DNA of 22,380 nt from an uncultured Methanobrevibacter sp. (GCF_900314695.1 NZ_OMWD01000030.1:1-22380), one strand, 5' to 3'. Positions 1 through 7,846 are shown, numbered from the stretch's first letter. The notes: generated by a model not told the origin, from the sequence alone. Made by a program: numbers and translations.

Positions 1-1
1 T

Positions 2-874
2 AAAGAGATTTCAGAATATATAACATTTCCAAGAACTTTTGAAAAATACAGATGGTACAAGCCTATACTTGTTTTCATAATAGGTGCAATAATATATTTA
101 ATACTCAACCTAATATTAATTGCCGTTTTCTCTGCAATATACGGAGAAAACATTATGGCCCAACTCCTACGTGGAGGATATGAAGTCATGAACTCCGAGA
201 TAGGCGAAATCTATTCTCATTTGGCAATAGCCATCATGATTCCATCTTTGTACCTTGCAACTAAAATTGTTAAGGACAGACCGTTTTCCTCATACTCCTC
301 TTCACGTGGAGGATGGAACACCCAACTCTACCTCAAGGCATTTATAATACCGTTTATTTTATTCCTTGTCGTTGGAATTATTGAACACGCAATACTGGGT
401 AATGTGGGAAATTATCATTTTACAATACTGTTTTTTATAATCCTCCTAATTGTAGTGCCGATACAATGTATTGCTGAAGAATACGTATACCGTGGACTTC
501 TTATGCAAACATTAGGATCATGGTTTAACATACCATTATTGGCAGTGATTCTCCAAGCCATAATCTTTGGATTCACCCACGGATACAATGGTATAGGAAA
601 CATTGGGACAATAATTTCAGGTTTAGTAATGGGATTTTTAGCATGGAAAGCCAATGGTCTGGAAGTCAGTTCCGCATTCCATACTGCAAATAACTTATCC
701 TTCAGCTTACTGGTCATGTTCGGAATTCAATCCACAACCTCAACAATAGTAATGTCTGATTTAATAATTTCAACCATGAGTACTCTAATTTTCGGTATCT
801 TACTTTATTACATCGGAAAGAGAAGCAACTGGTTTGGCGAGATTCCGGAAACCCCTCGGGAGGATGATTCTTAA
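2..874 (+). CDS. CPBP family intramembrane metalloprotease-like protein, 5' truncated by window edge
   Basis: The frame is open from base 2, so the first internal ATG (155) is not the start; 290 residues are visible. The upstream part encodes a hydrophobic membrane segment (roughly bases 62-135), which fits the N-terminal helix of the family. The three CPBP (Abi, Rce1-like) motifs are present: AEEYVYR (EExxxR, near base 472), FGFTHG (FxxxH, near base 568) and a later AFHTANN (HxxxN/B, near base 673). These residues form the membrane-embedded active site in known CPBP proteases. Several further hydrophobic stretches run to the C-terminus, which ends in a short charged tail. Archaeal members mostly have unknown substrates; roles in maturing or degrading membrane peptides are inferred only. 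Family assignment is strong; biological role unknown. Confidence 0.88.
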   Translation, partial: KEISEYITFPRTFEKYRWYKPILVFIIGAIIYLILNLILIAVFSAIYGENIMAQLLRGGYEVMNSEIGEIYSHLAIAIMIPSLYLATKIVKDRPFSSYSSSRGGWNTQLYLKAFIIPFILFLVVGIIEHAILGNVGNYHFTILFFIILLIVVPIQCIAEEYVYRGLLMQTLGSWFNIPLLAVILQAIIFGFTHGYNGIGNIGTIISGLVMGFLAWKANGLEVSSAFHTANNLSFSLLVMFGIQSTTSTIVMSDLIISTMSTLIFGILLYYIGKRSNWFGEIPETPREDDS

Positions 875-956
875 ATTGAGATACATCATCCATCTTTTAA
901 TCGATGACTTTGAATATAATTGTCGCAAGGATATTTTACTAGTTGTCTGATAAGTC

Positions 957-983
957 GGAGTGATTGCTCACTCCTTTCTTCTC
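957..983 (+). terminator. Hairpin with pyrimidine tail, possible terminator after the CPBP gene
   Basis: GGAGTGA (957-963) pairs perfectly with TCACTCC (968-974) around a 4-base loop, followed by a T/C-rich tail. It lies about 80 bases after the CPBP stop codon. The tail is not a clean T-run, so termination is only inferred. The rest of 875-1110 shows no gene. Confidence 0.35.
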
Positions 984-1110
984 ACAACGGCTGGTGTCAG
1001 TTTCCAAAAAAAAAACTACTCAAGCATATTGTTTAGCCAAAGCAAATTTATTCTATATGAAATGGGTTCGAAAAATAAGTTTTGAATTGGTGATGGCGGG
1101 TGTTAATGTT

Positions 1111-1365
1111 TTATGGAAATTCACTAGCTATCACATGATATTTATCACTAACAATAGCTACAAAGTATTTTATCTCACCTTTAACTTCTAATGTGTTATA
1201 GTCCACTTCTTTAAGATAATCTATTTCGTTAATCTCTTCAGGTATATCTGTTTCAACAATGCTGTACCATCCCATTATCATTAATGGTTTATCTTTTGGA
1301 AATTTCTTTAAAACTTCAATTAATAAATTTGTCGAATCCCAAATCAGTAAACTATTAATAGGCAC
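1111..1365 (-). CDS. Small hypothetical protein or gene remnant, 84 aa
   Basis: I do not recognise it. The reading frame on the minus strand gives a soluble, protein-like composition: a hydrophobic start (VPINSLLIWD), a lysine-rich helix, then acidic and beta-like segments (EVKGEIKYFVAIVSDKY). A GTG codon at 1365 follows an AGGT stretch and is the most reasonable start. The open frame extends further upstream to 1434, but that part overlaps the flavoprotein gene and reads like noise. The gene would be divergent from the flavoprotein gene with only 20 bases between starts. It may be the C-terminal fragment of a lost gene. Confidence 0.35.
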   Translation of the reverse strand: MPINSLLIWDSTNLLIEVLKKFPKDKPLMIMGWYSIVETDIPEEINEIDYLKEVDYNTLEVKGEIKYFVAIVSDKYHVIASEFP

Positions 1366-1385
1366 TTTTAACCTAAATAATAAAC

Positions 1386-1931
1386 ATGAAAATCTTAGCT
1401 TTAAACGGTAGTCCAAGAAAAAAAGGTAACACAAATCGCATTTTAGACGAAATGATTAAGGGCTGCAGTGAAAACGGCCATGAAGTTAAAAAATACTTCC
1501 TGGACAAATTAGACATTAACCCATGCAGCGGATGTGAAATCTGTGCTAAAGGAAAAGACTGTAGATTCGAAGATGACGGAGCAGAAATCATCAATCAATT
1601 AGCTGAAGGCGCAAGTCTGATAGTGGCCTCACCAATATATTTTGGTCAAATGACCGCACAGCTCAAAACAATAATCGATAGATTCTATTCAATATTCAAT
1701 AATCCAGATAAACATTTTGAAGGCAAAGTGGCTATAATATTTACCCATGCATATCCCGGGGATGATTTCTACAAGCCATACATTGATCTGGTAAAGGCTC
1801 AGCCGTTTGAAAACAACACCGAACTGGAAATTGTCGATACATTGGAAGTCGGCGGTGTAAAATACATTGGTGATGCTGATAAAGCAGCAGAAGCTCTTAA
1901 AAAAGCATATGAAATAGGATTGAAATTCTAA
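1386..1931 (+). CDS. Iron-sulfur flavoprotein (Isf-like), NADPH-dependent FMN reductase family
   Basis: The 181-residue protein starts with a flavodoxin-like beta strand and FMN phosphate loop (MKILALNGSPRKKGNTNRI). It continues with the compact cluster motif CX2CX2CX5C at Cys47, Cys50, Cys53 and Cys59, which matches the [4Fe-4S] motif of methanogen iron-sulfur flavoproteins. The later ASPIYFGQMTAQLK segment is the conserved second flavin-contacting region. Members pass electrons between ferredoxin-like partners and FMN; reduction of oxygen or peroxide has been proposed for the methanogen family. Length fits the family. There is no clear ribosome binding site before the ATG, so a leaderless transcript is possible. 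A hairpin terminator overlaps the stop codon, so the gene is probably monocistronic. Confidence 0.85.
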   Translation: MKILALNGSPRKKGNTNRILDEMIKGCSENGHEVKKYFLDKLDINPCSGCEICAKGKDCRFEDDGAEIINQLAEGASLIVASPIYFGQMTAQLKTIIDRFYSIFNNPDKHFEGKVAIIFTHAYPGDDFYKPYIDLVKAQPFENNTELEIVDTLEVGGVKYIGDADKAAEALKKAYEIGLKF

Positions 1932-1942
1932 TCCTATTTTTC
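1912..1942 (+). terminator. Hairpin terminator overlapping the flavoprotein stop codon
   Basis: AAATAGGATT (1912-1921) pairs perfectly with AATCCTATTT (1930-1939) around an 8-base loop and runs into a short T-tract. The left arm is inside the last codons of the flavoprotein gene. The 10-bp perfect stem plus T-run is the form of an intrinsic terminator. Confidence 0.65.
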
Positions 1943-2027
1943 AATGGCCCTATTGTGAATCCACTCACGATGCTTGCCAATATCTACCCTAATGATAACT
2001 TCAATCCAATCAAGGCCATCCAAGTAA

Positions 2028-2061
2028 TTACCAAATGGTAACCAAGTAACTCACAGGTTAC
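2028..2061 (+). promoter_or_regulatory. Two inverted repeats upstream of the flavin split-barrel gene, candidate HxlR operator
   Basis: TTACC-AAAT-GGTAA (2028-2041) is a perfect 14-base palindrome. An overlapping inverted repeat GTAACC (2038-2043) / GGTTAC (2056-2061) ends directly at the promoter element. The first palindrome has the same 5-AAAT-5 form as the one at 4361-4374 beside the hxlR-type gene. Bacterial HxlR-family regulators of the CatR/YodB type bind TTAC-spacer-GTAA sites. Binding here is inferred. Confidence 0.5.
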
Positions 2062-2078
2062 AAAAACGATTTATATAC
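2062..2078 (+). promoter_or_regulatory. Archaeal BRE/TATA promoter of the flavin split-barrel gene
   Basis: An A-rich BRE-like stretch (AAAAACGA) is followed by TTTATATAC at 2070-2078. This places transcription start near 2100, leaving a short leader with the AGGAG ribosome binding site before the ATG at 2124. Confidence 0.6.
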
Positions 2079-2123
2079 CTTAAAATAAACTATAAACAAC
2101 AAACTATTAGGAGATTTAAAAAA

Positions 2124-2525
2124 ATGAGCGATGTAATAAAATTTTTAGAAGAAAACTCTTTAATATATTTGGCAACTAGTGGACTTGACGGAAATGCAAA
2201 AGTAAGACCAATATTATTTTACTTTGAAGAAGACGAAAAACCATACTTCTGCACTGCAAACAACAAACCTATGTTTAAGGAATTAGATGCAAACCCTAAC
2301 TGTGAAATGGTTGTTGCAACTCCTGAATTTGCATGGTTAAGAATCGCTGGAAAAGTAGAATTCACTGACAGCCTAAACTTAAAACAAAAAGTAATTGACT
2401 CCAATGAATTGGTTAAAGCATTATATGAAACTGCAGACAACCCATTATTTGAAGTATTCACAGTAACCGGTAAAGCAACTATTGCTGATTTCTCCGGAAA
2501 CCCACCAAAATCCTACGAATTATAA
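2124..2525 (+). CDS. Pyridoxamine 5'-phosphate oxidase family protein (flavin-binding split barrel)
   Basis: The 133-residue protein has the order of a short split-barrel flavoprotein: an N-terminal helix (DVIKFLEENSLIYLATSG), the strand with VRPILFYFEEDEKPYFCTAN, the conserved KPMFKELDANPNCEM helix, and AWLRIAGKVEF. Length matches the small PNPOx-like family that binds FMN or F420, not true PdxH. The substrate is unknown; a reductase role toward quinone-like or other electrophilic compounds is an inference. AGGAG lies 10 bases before the ATG, so this start is well supported. It has its own promoter, upstream inverted repeats and a terminator, so it is a single-gene unit. The matching palindrome beside the HxlR-type gene suggests shared control. 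Confidence 0.85.
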   Translation: MSDVIKFLEENSLIYLATSGLDGNAKVRPILFYFEEDEKPYFCTANNKPMFKELDANPNCEMVVATPEFAWLRIAGKVEFTDSLNLKQKVIDSNELVKALYETADNPLFEVFTVTGKATIADFSGNPPKSYEL

Positions 2526-2536
2526 AACCAAAAATA

Positions 2537-2575
2537 GAAATGAGGACATTTTACTCATTTCACAAATCTTTTTTT
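2537..2575 (+). terminator. Intrinsic terminator of the flavin split-barrel gene
   Basis: GAAATGAG (2537-2544) pairs with CTCATTTC (2554-2561), 9-base loop, followed by a T-run at 2569-2575. It starts 11 bases after the stop codon. Confidence 0.75.
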
Positions 2576-2582
2576 AAAAACA

Positions 2583-2793
2583 ACATTAACATTAACGATT
2601 GCGATTTCAAAAGTTGTTTTCCCCCTGCACATCGATACATATGCAAGAGTTTAGAAAAGAAAAACATTAACAACCATTGGCGTTAATGTGAAATTCAAAT
2701 CAGATAATTAAAGCAAAAGAAATCATCATTGATTAAATTAACACCAACATTAACATTAACGATAGCTGTGCCAGAACCACTTTAACATTAACG
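2583..2793. repeat. Cluster of ACATTAACG motifs in a gene-free region
   Basis: The 978-base stretch 2526-3503 holds no gene I can support. Its left part carries a 17-base direct repeat, ACATTAACATTAACGAT, at 2583-2599 and 2747-2763. A shorter ACATTAACG lies at 2785-2793, and an inverted copy forms ACATTAAC (2664-2671) / GTTAATGT (2682-2689). This may be a binding cluster or the remains of a mobile element. The right part is AT-rich and carries copy 1 of the dispersed repeat (3074-3345). Confidence 0.5.
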
Positions 2794-3073
2794 GCAGCCC
2801 TTTTGAAATAGAAACATGTTCTTGAAAAGTAGTTGATGAAGGTCTGAAGAATAGAGCTAAAAAATATATATTTTATTGAGGAACTAATCCCACAACAAGT
2901 TCCATAATTCACATTATATTACTTAACGATTAAGAATGTTAAAATCAAAATTAACAATGAATAATATTTAATTTCAATACTTAAAATATTTTTTCATAAC
3001 CTAAAAGACGAATTCGCACTGTTCCGTCCCACAAAATGAGGACAGAACAAAATTTAAAATTACAATCAAAAAA

Positions 3074-3345
3074 TTATAATAATCTGGTTTGTGTGTCAAT
3101 GAAACTAGGTTCATTGACCTCCTTTACAACATCATCATCTTTAACTTCCCCAATCAGCAAAGGCGAATCGGGATTGTGCAACTTTTGGTTCTTTTTAACC
3201 AGCTTCATGTTGCTGTTGGCGTAACAGTATAGAAATTATCTACTACTTTTTTGATTTTTATTTCATTCATTACGAACGAATAATGCTTGAAAAGTAGGTG
3301 AATTATCTACTACTATTTTTAATGAATTTTGTTTCATAAGTAAAG
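3074..3345 (-). repeat. Dispersed repeat copy 1, with a truncated coding tail
   Basis: This segment matches 6230-6500 almost base for base over its coding part. On the minus strand it encodes about 50 codons (stop at 3074-3076) containing MKLVKKNQKLHNPDSPLLIG; most base changes from copy 2 are silent or conservative, so the tail was once under protein-level selection. A TAA stop lies upstream in frame in both copies (3236-3238 here). Beyond it are two direct copies of ATTATCTACTACT (about 3236 and 3304). It looks like a transposase or other gene 3' end left in the chromosome; the family is not identified. Confidence 0.6.
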
Positions 3346-3503
3346 AATCAACCCGGTTCCATCAATTGACAAGCAAATTTATCATTTCATTTGAAGTTAA
3401 AATTTATCCTTCATTTTTAAATAATACTTCATTTATTTGAAGTAACAGTATTAACTACATCTAAATGAAGTACTTCAAATTGATAATGAAAAAAATTAAA
3501 AAA

Positions 3504-4349
3504 TTAGATTAATGGCTTAGGACTTTGAGTGAAATCCTGAGGATACTTTTTTTCACATAATCCATATCCAATATATTCCAATCTTTCATTGAGCAATCTT
3601 TTTCCATTTTCGGTCACTGCATACAATGGAACTTTTTTTCCAGCGTAATATGGTTTTCTTTCTTCAGCAGTTTCCCGTATGTTTATGGAGGAGCATCCTG
3701 AAATCACATCAGCATAATCAAATAACATCTCCGCCTCTTTTTTGGAAACGTTGGTTGTATGTGCTACGAAAATATATATGTTGACATATTCAGGTTTTGG
3801 ATATTGCCTTAAATCCCTAACCATTTCTGTTGGAATAATTGTTATTGCAATGTTTTTATATCCTCTTTCAATTGCCATTTCAAGACCTTTTAATGGATTT
3901 AACTCTGCAGTTTCAGGATTTAAAACATTTTCTCTTCCAACTTTATCCATGACCTCATCAATTGGAGTGGTGCTTATCAATGCGGAAACTCTTCCTCCAA
4001 CTCCCTGAACAAGTTCTGCATCATCAATCAGCAATGTCCCGACTCCTTCACATGCTCCAACCACACAATCAACATTCCCATTGATTATGTTGGTTTTTAA
4101 TGTTTCACTGGTTCCAAAGCTCATTGTGTCTTCAACATCAATTGACCTTTGTGGGGTGCACATCCCAAATTCATCTATTCTTTTGTTAATGTTGGATTTG
4201 ATAAATTCTTTTGTCAAATCACCATTATGCTGACCATTGTCAAATATGGAACAGTAATCAACTACCGGTTCTCCAATGTAGGTTATTTTTCCGTTTTCTA
4301 TTACGACTTCAGCTTTTCCTAATGCTTCAATTACATGTCTATCATTCAT
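3504..4349 (-). CDS. Methanogenesis marker protein 8 (DUF2099)
   Basis: The 281-residue protein has the features I associate with methanogenesis marker 8: HVIEALGKAEVVIENGKI at the N-terminus, a cysteine-bearing FGMCTPQRS segment, DCVVGACEGVGTLL and the glycine-rich LVQGVGGRVSALISTTPI region. The family occurs in genomes carrying methyl-coenzyme M reductase; its biochemical function is not established. I choose the ATG at 4349 because GGTGAT lies just upstream; the alternative TTG six codons earlier has no such site. It is divergent from the HxlR-type gene, with an 80-base shared region that holds a palindrome, so expression may respond to that regulator. It is the clearest host housekeeping gene here. 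Confidence 0.88.
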   Translation of the reverse strand: MNDRHVIEALGKAEVVIENGKITYIGEPVVDYCSIFDNGQHNGDLTKEFIKSNINKRIDEFGMCTPQRSIDVEDTMSFGTSETLKTNIINGNVDCVVGACEGVGTLLIDDAELVQGVGGRVSALISTTPIDEVMDKVGRENVLNPETAELNPLKGLEMAIERGYKNIAITIIPTEMVRDLRQYPKPEYVNIYIFVAHTTNVSKKEAEMLFDYADVISGCSSINIRETAEERKPYYAGKKVPLYAVTENGKRLLNERLEYIGYGLCEKKYPQDFTQSPKPLI

Positions 4350-4360
4350 ACAATCACCAG

Positions 4361-4374
4361 ATAACAAATGTTAT
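4361..4374. promoter_or_regulatory. Palindrome in the divergent promoter region, candidate HxlR autoregulatory site
   Basis: ATAAC-AAAT-GTTAT is a perfect 14-base palindrome. It overlaps the TATA-like GTTATATAC (4370-4378) for the HxlR-type gene and lies just upstream of the ribosome binding site of marker 8. A second TATA-like element, TTTAAAAAG read on the minus strand (about 4382-4391), could serve marker 8. Confidence 0.5.
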
Positions 4375-4429
4375 ATACAATGCTTTTTAAATAGATTTTG
4401 TAAGGAAAAACTCACAATAGGTCAAAAAG

Positions 4430-4816
4430 ATGAAAAAAATTAAAGATTACGATGACAATTGCCCCATAGATGATACATTGAAATTGATATCAAAAAAATG
4501 GGTGATATTTATCATCAGAGATATATTCTTAGGAAAAAAGCAATTCAGCGAATTTTTAGAAGAAAAAACATTGAGCAACAGAGTATTGACAGACACACTC
4601 AAATTTATGGAAGACAATGATTTAATTACAAAACAAGTTTTTGAAAATGACATCAAAACTGAATATTCACTAACGCAAAAAGGATTCAATCTAAACAAAA
4701 TTCTCTATAATATGCTGGAATACGGCCTCAATGAAGTAAACAGCGGAAATTTATCTGAAAAACAAAAAGAAGAATTATTAAATGAATATGAAACACTTTT
4801 CAAAATCAATGATTAA
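4430..4816 (+). CDS. HxlR family winged-helix transcriptional regulator
   Basis: The 128-residue protein follows the HxlR plan: an N-terminal Cys11-Pro, LKLISKKWVIFIIRDIFLG, the recognition region LSNRVLTDTLKFMEDNDLI, and the wing TEYSLTQKGFNL. The conserved N-terminal cysteine is the redox or electrophile sensor in characterised relatives such as YodB and HypR. AGGTCA precedes the ATG. The palindrome at 4361-4374 in its own promoter suggests autoregulation and control of the divergent marker 8 gene. A similar palindrome before the flavin split-barrel gene at 2124 makes that gene a likely target. Family is certain; effector and targets are inferred. Confidence 0.9.
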   Translation: MKKIKDYDDNCPIDDTLKLISKKWVIFIIRDIFLGKKQFSEFLEEKTLSNRVLTDTLKFMEDNDLITKQVFENDIKTEYSLTQKGFNLNKILYNMLEYGLNEVNSGNLSEKQKEELLNEYETLFKIND

Positions 4817-4942
4817 ATTATTATTTAACGGTTTTACTGATTTTACTTGTGAATTTGCATAACATAATATTTTAAATTATATAATGAAAATTTATCATAA
4901 TTTTTACAAATATTATCAGTATACAATTTAAAAAAGCAAATG

Positions 4943-4957
4943 TTTATATTTATAAAT
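4943..4957 (+). promoter_or_regulatory. TATA promoter of a leaderless ATPase transcript
   Basis: TTTATATTTATAAAT lies about 25-30 bases before the ATG at 4977 and no ribosome binding site precedes that ATG. The spacing places transcription start at or next to the start codon. Confidence 0.5.
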
Positions 4958-4976
4958 AATAAATTAGTATATAGTT

Positions 4977-6188
4977 ATGATAATTCGTGAGACTTATTTG
5001 AAAAAAATTCGTAAATTCATTGATGAAGAAGAGATAAAAGTTATCACAGGCCTTAGAAGATCAGGTAAAACCTATTTTTTAAAGCAAATAATAAATGAAC
5101 TTAAAGAAAATGGAATTAATGATAGCAATATAATATATCTCCCGTTAGAATCTGCAAAGTACGATAAAATTAAAACACATGAAGACCTGAACAATTTTAT
5201 TTTTAACGAAACACAAAACGTTGAAGGCAAAATTTATTTATTCTTTGATGAAATCCAACTTATTAAAGACTGGCAAAAAAGCATTAATGCATATAGGATT
5301 GATTTAGATGCTGACATTTATATAACTGGCTCAAATTCGGAAATTTTATCCGGAGAGCTCGCAACACTACTTTCAGGAAGATACATTAAAATAGAAATGT
5401 TTCCTTTTTCTTTTAATGAAATTTTAGAATATCATAAAATGAAAAATGGGCAAATAACTTCAAATGATGAAATAAAAATATTTAATGAATATATGAAATA
5501 TGGCGGTCTTCCAAGAACTCTAAATTTCAATGAAGAGGAAAAAATTGATTATTTAACTGATATTTTCTCAACAATTGTATTGAAGGACATTATATCAAGA
5601 AACAACATTCGTGATGTTGTATTTTTAGAAAGACTGATTAAATTTATAATAGTAAATACCGGTGAAATTTTTTCTGTTAACTCCATTCGAAATTTTTTAA
5701 AACATGAAGGGATATCTGTTTCAACAAATACAATTAGCAATTATCTAAAACAAATTGAAGACGCATATATTATAATTAAATCTAAAAGAGAAGAAATCAA
5801 AACTAAAAAAATATTAACAACAAATGAGAAGTACTATTGTATCGATCCAGGATTTTATGAAATCCAAACAGGATTTAATAAATCAAGAGGAAAAATTTTA
5901 GAAAATATTGTTTTTTTAGAACTTCTTAGAAGAAATTACAAAATTACCATTGGAAATATTGATGGACTTGAAGTGGATTTTGTATGTCAAAAACCTAACA
6001 AAACAATATATGTCCAAGTATCCGAAAGTATATTGGATGAAGCTACCCGAAATCGAGAGTTTAGAAGTTTGGAAAAAATTAATGATAACTACCTTAAATA
6101 TGTGGTAACACTTGATAATTGGGATTATTCAAAAAATGGAATACACCACATGAATATAATTGACTTTTTAAAAGATACAAACATCTGA
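4977..6188 (+). CDS. AAA_14/DUF4143 ATP-binding protein
   Basis: The 403-residue protein has an AAA-type ATPase domain in its first half: Walker A GLRRSGKT (25-32), Walker B IYLFFDEIQ (86-94), ITGSNS (116-121) and LSGR (132-135). The C-terminal DUF4143 part has a restriction-endonuclease-like outline: a glutamate in GKILENIVFLELLRR, Asp in GLEVDFV, and YVQV where a nuclease would usually have ExK. Loss of that lysine suggests a fold without cleavage. The family is very common and duplicated in archaea and gut bacteria, and its role is not established. It lies between the two copies of the dispersed repeat. Confidence 0.88.
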   Translation: MIIRETYLKKIRKFIDEEEIKVITGLRRSGKTYFLKQIINELKENGINDSNIIYLPLESAKYDKIKTHEDLNNFIFNETQNVEGKIYLFFDEIQLIKDWQKSINAYRIDLDADIYITGSNSEILSGELATLLSGRYIKIEMFPFSFNEILEYHKMKNGQITSNDEIKIFNEYMKYGGLPRTLNFNEEEKIDYLTDIFSTIVLKDIISRNNIRDVVFLERLIKFIIVNTGEIFSVNSIRNFLKHEGISVSTNTISNYLKQIEDAYIIIKSKREEIKTKKILTTNEKYYCIDPGFYEIQTGFNKSRGKILENIVFLELLRRNYKITIGNIDGLEVDFVCQKPNKTIYVQVSESILDEATRNREFRSLEKINDNYLKYVVTLDNWDYSKNGIHHMNIIDFLKDTNI

Positions 6189-6229
6189 AAAATGTAACTT
6201 ATTCGACAATTTTCCATGAAAAAAATACT

Positions 6230-6500
6230 TTAGAACAACCTAGTTTGAGAATCAATATAGCTGGGTTCATTGACTTCATTTACAACATCTTCATCTTTAA
6301 CTTCCCCAATCAGCAAAGGTGAATCCGGATTATGCAACTTTTGGTTCTTTTTAACCAGCTTCATGTTGCTGTTGGCATAACACACTTCAAATTATCTACT
6401 ACTTTTAGTGAAATTTGTTCGATACAACACGAACAAAAAAAATTAAAAAGTAAATGAATTATCTACTACTTTTTAGTTAGGTTTGTTTTATAGTTAACGA
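6230..6500 (-). repeat. Dispersed repeat copy 2, with a truncated coding tail
   Basis: This is the second copy of the unit at 3074-3345. The minus-strand tail ends at 6230-6232 and again contains MKLVKKNQKLHNPDSPLLIG; the upstream in-frame stop (6392-6394) is at the same relative place. Two ATTATCTACTACTTTT copies follow (about 6391 and 6459). The unit fills most of the 378 bases between the ATPase and the integrase; it ends within 70 bases of the integrase start, so it may mark the left edge of the integrated element. Confidence 0.6.
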
Positions 6501-6566
6501 ACAAATATTACTTACCAAATGCTCTCGCTAAAATCCTATAATATTAAAAAAATAGAAAGTGATATT

Positions 6567-7673
6567 ATGGACAACGAGTTAATTGAAGAAATACATATTA
6601 TGAAAAATCACAGTGAGGGAACGGAGCGAATCTACAAACACGCTGTGAAAAAGTATACTGAATTTTGTGGAATGAGTTTGAAAGAACTCCTAGACGAAGC
6701 AGAAGCAGAAGAGGATGCAGGTATAAAATGGAAACGCAGAAAATTAAAAAGAAGACTGTTGACATTTAGACAATATCTTCTTGACAATTTTTCATTGAAT
6801 ACTGTAAAAGCAATGTTCACACCTATACTTGTAATCTACAGGTATTATGAAATTGAACTTTTCGAATTGCCTCCAATAAATAAAAAAGCTGCAAACACAT
6901 CTACACCCATACAATTTGAGGACCTGCCAGATAAGGAAATCATCAGAAAGGCCGTAGATGTGGCTACACCAACAATTAAACCTATCATATTATTTATGGC
7001 ATCGAGCGGTTGTGCCAGAATGGAAACACTAAACCTGACAATCGGAGATTATATTGAGGCAGTAAGTGAATACACAAACGAAACCAATATCTTTGATATA
7101 ATTGAGGATTTGGGTAACTGTGAAGGCGTAGTTCCAACATTTCACATCAAAAGACAAAAAACAGGAAAACATTTTACCACATTCTGCAGTCCTGAAGCAA
7201 CTCTTGCAATAAACAATTACCTGCTGTGGAGAATAGACTCTTTACTTGATCGCCGTCGACTTTTTAAGGTAGACCCTAATTATTTTACACATGGCTTTTC
7301 ACTTGTAAATGAAAGATTAAACTTAGGTAAAGTAGGTAACTACAACCGTTTCCGCAGCCACATGCTGAGAAAGTTTCATGCAAGCGCATTGTACAATGAC
7401 GGCATGCCAATGGAAAAGGTAAATGAATTGCAGGGAAAGGCTAAAAACCAAACTGATACTGCTTACTTTATGGCCAATCCTGATGATCTGAAAGAAGAAT
7501 ATATTCAGCATTTACCTGCACTTACCATGAGCAAGGAGATTGAAAAGATTACCGTCAAATCTCCAGAGTTTATTAAGATGGAAAAGGAAAATGCAGAGTA
7601 TAAAAAACGAATGGACGGTATTGATGAAGAAATCAGACAGCTTAAAAAGGAAGTCTTAATGAATATCAAATAA
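6567..7673 (+). CDS. Tyrosine recombinase / integrase of the virus-like element
   Basis: The 368-residue protein has an N-terminal SAM-like core-binding domain (about 15-105) and a C-terminal catalytic domain. Catalytic residues can be placed: Arg151 in SSGCARMETL, a candidate beta-hairpin Lys near 198 (KRQKTGK), the box II His265-x-x-Arg268 in SHMLRKFHAS, and Tyr300 in TDTAYFMANP. A lysine- and glutamate-rich coiled tail follows. I start it at 6567, where AGTGAT precedes the ATG; an in-frame ATG at 6519 lacks a ribosome binding site. It is complete and probably moves the adjacent replication/packaging element. It shares motifs throughout with the recombinase at the right end of the window. 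No tRNA target is visible next to it. Confidence 0.92.
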   Translation: MDNELIEEIHIMKNHSEGTERIYKHAVKKYTEFCGMSLKELLDEAEAEEDAGIKWKRRKLKRRLLTFRQYLLDNFSLNTVKAMFTPILVIYRYYEIELFELPPINKKAANTSTPIQFEDLPDKEIIRKAVDVATPTIKPIILFMASSGCARMETLNLTIGDYIEAVSEYTNETNIFDIIEDLGNCEGVVPTFHIKRQKTGKHFTTFCSPEATLAINNYLLWRIDSLLDRRRLFKVDPNYFTHGFSLVNERLNLGKVGNYNRFRSHMLRKFHASALYNDGMPMEKVNELQGKAKNQTDTAYFMANPDDLKEEYIQHLPALTMSKEIEKITVKSPEFIKMEKENAEYKKRMDGIDEEIRQLKKEVLMNIK

Positions 7674-7683
7674 AAATTATTAA

Positions 7684-7718
7684 GTTGAAAATGTAAATTA
7701 TACATTTCAACATTTTTT
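7684..7718 (+). terminator. Intrinsic terminator of the integrase gene
   Basis: GTTGAAAATGT (7684-7694) pairs with ACATTTCAAC (7702-7711) with one bulged A, followed by TTTTTT (7713-7718) and more T-rich sequence. It begins 10 bases after the stop codon. Confidence 0.75.
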
Positions 7719-7837
7719 CTTATTTTTTTCTAAACACCAATTTTCAAAACACCGATGATTATTTTTTTAGGGTGTACAATTTAATATAAAATAACTCTTT
7801 CTACTGAATATTATTCATTAAAATAAGAATAGTAATG

Positions 7838-7846
7838 TTTATATAT
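7838..7846 (+). promoter_or_regulatory. TATA-like promoter upstream of a long leader
   Basis: TTTATATAT here would start a transcript near 7870, about 480 bases before the first clear gene of the replication operon (8347). The leader region contains hairpins CGTAC (7920-7924) / GTACG (7936-7940) and TATATTA (8043-8049) / TAATATA (8055-8061). Other TATA-like sites lie closer to 8347, so the start used is uncertain. Confidence 0.35.

Noticed and set aside
898..952. Possible C/D box guide RNA (GATGA near 903, CTGA near 947)
   Set aside because: The C box is imperfect and no internal D' or C' boxes are present at sensible spacing; such short motifs are common.
964..1191. 75-codon plus-strand open frame
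   Set aside because: It begins inside the hairpin after the CPBP gene, has no ribosome binding site, has an irregular composition and overlaps a more protein-like frame on the other strand.
3036..3224. 62-codon plus-strand open frame
   Set aside because: It is the antisense shadow of the conserved coding tail in repeat copy 1; codon-level conservation with copy 2 follows the minus strand.
6189..6566. tRNA gene as integration target beside the integrase
   Set aside because: No cloverleaf or TTCGAxxC T-loop was found here or near the other recombinase.
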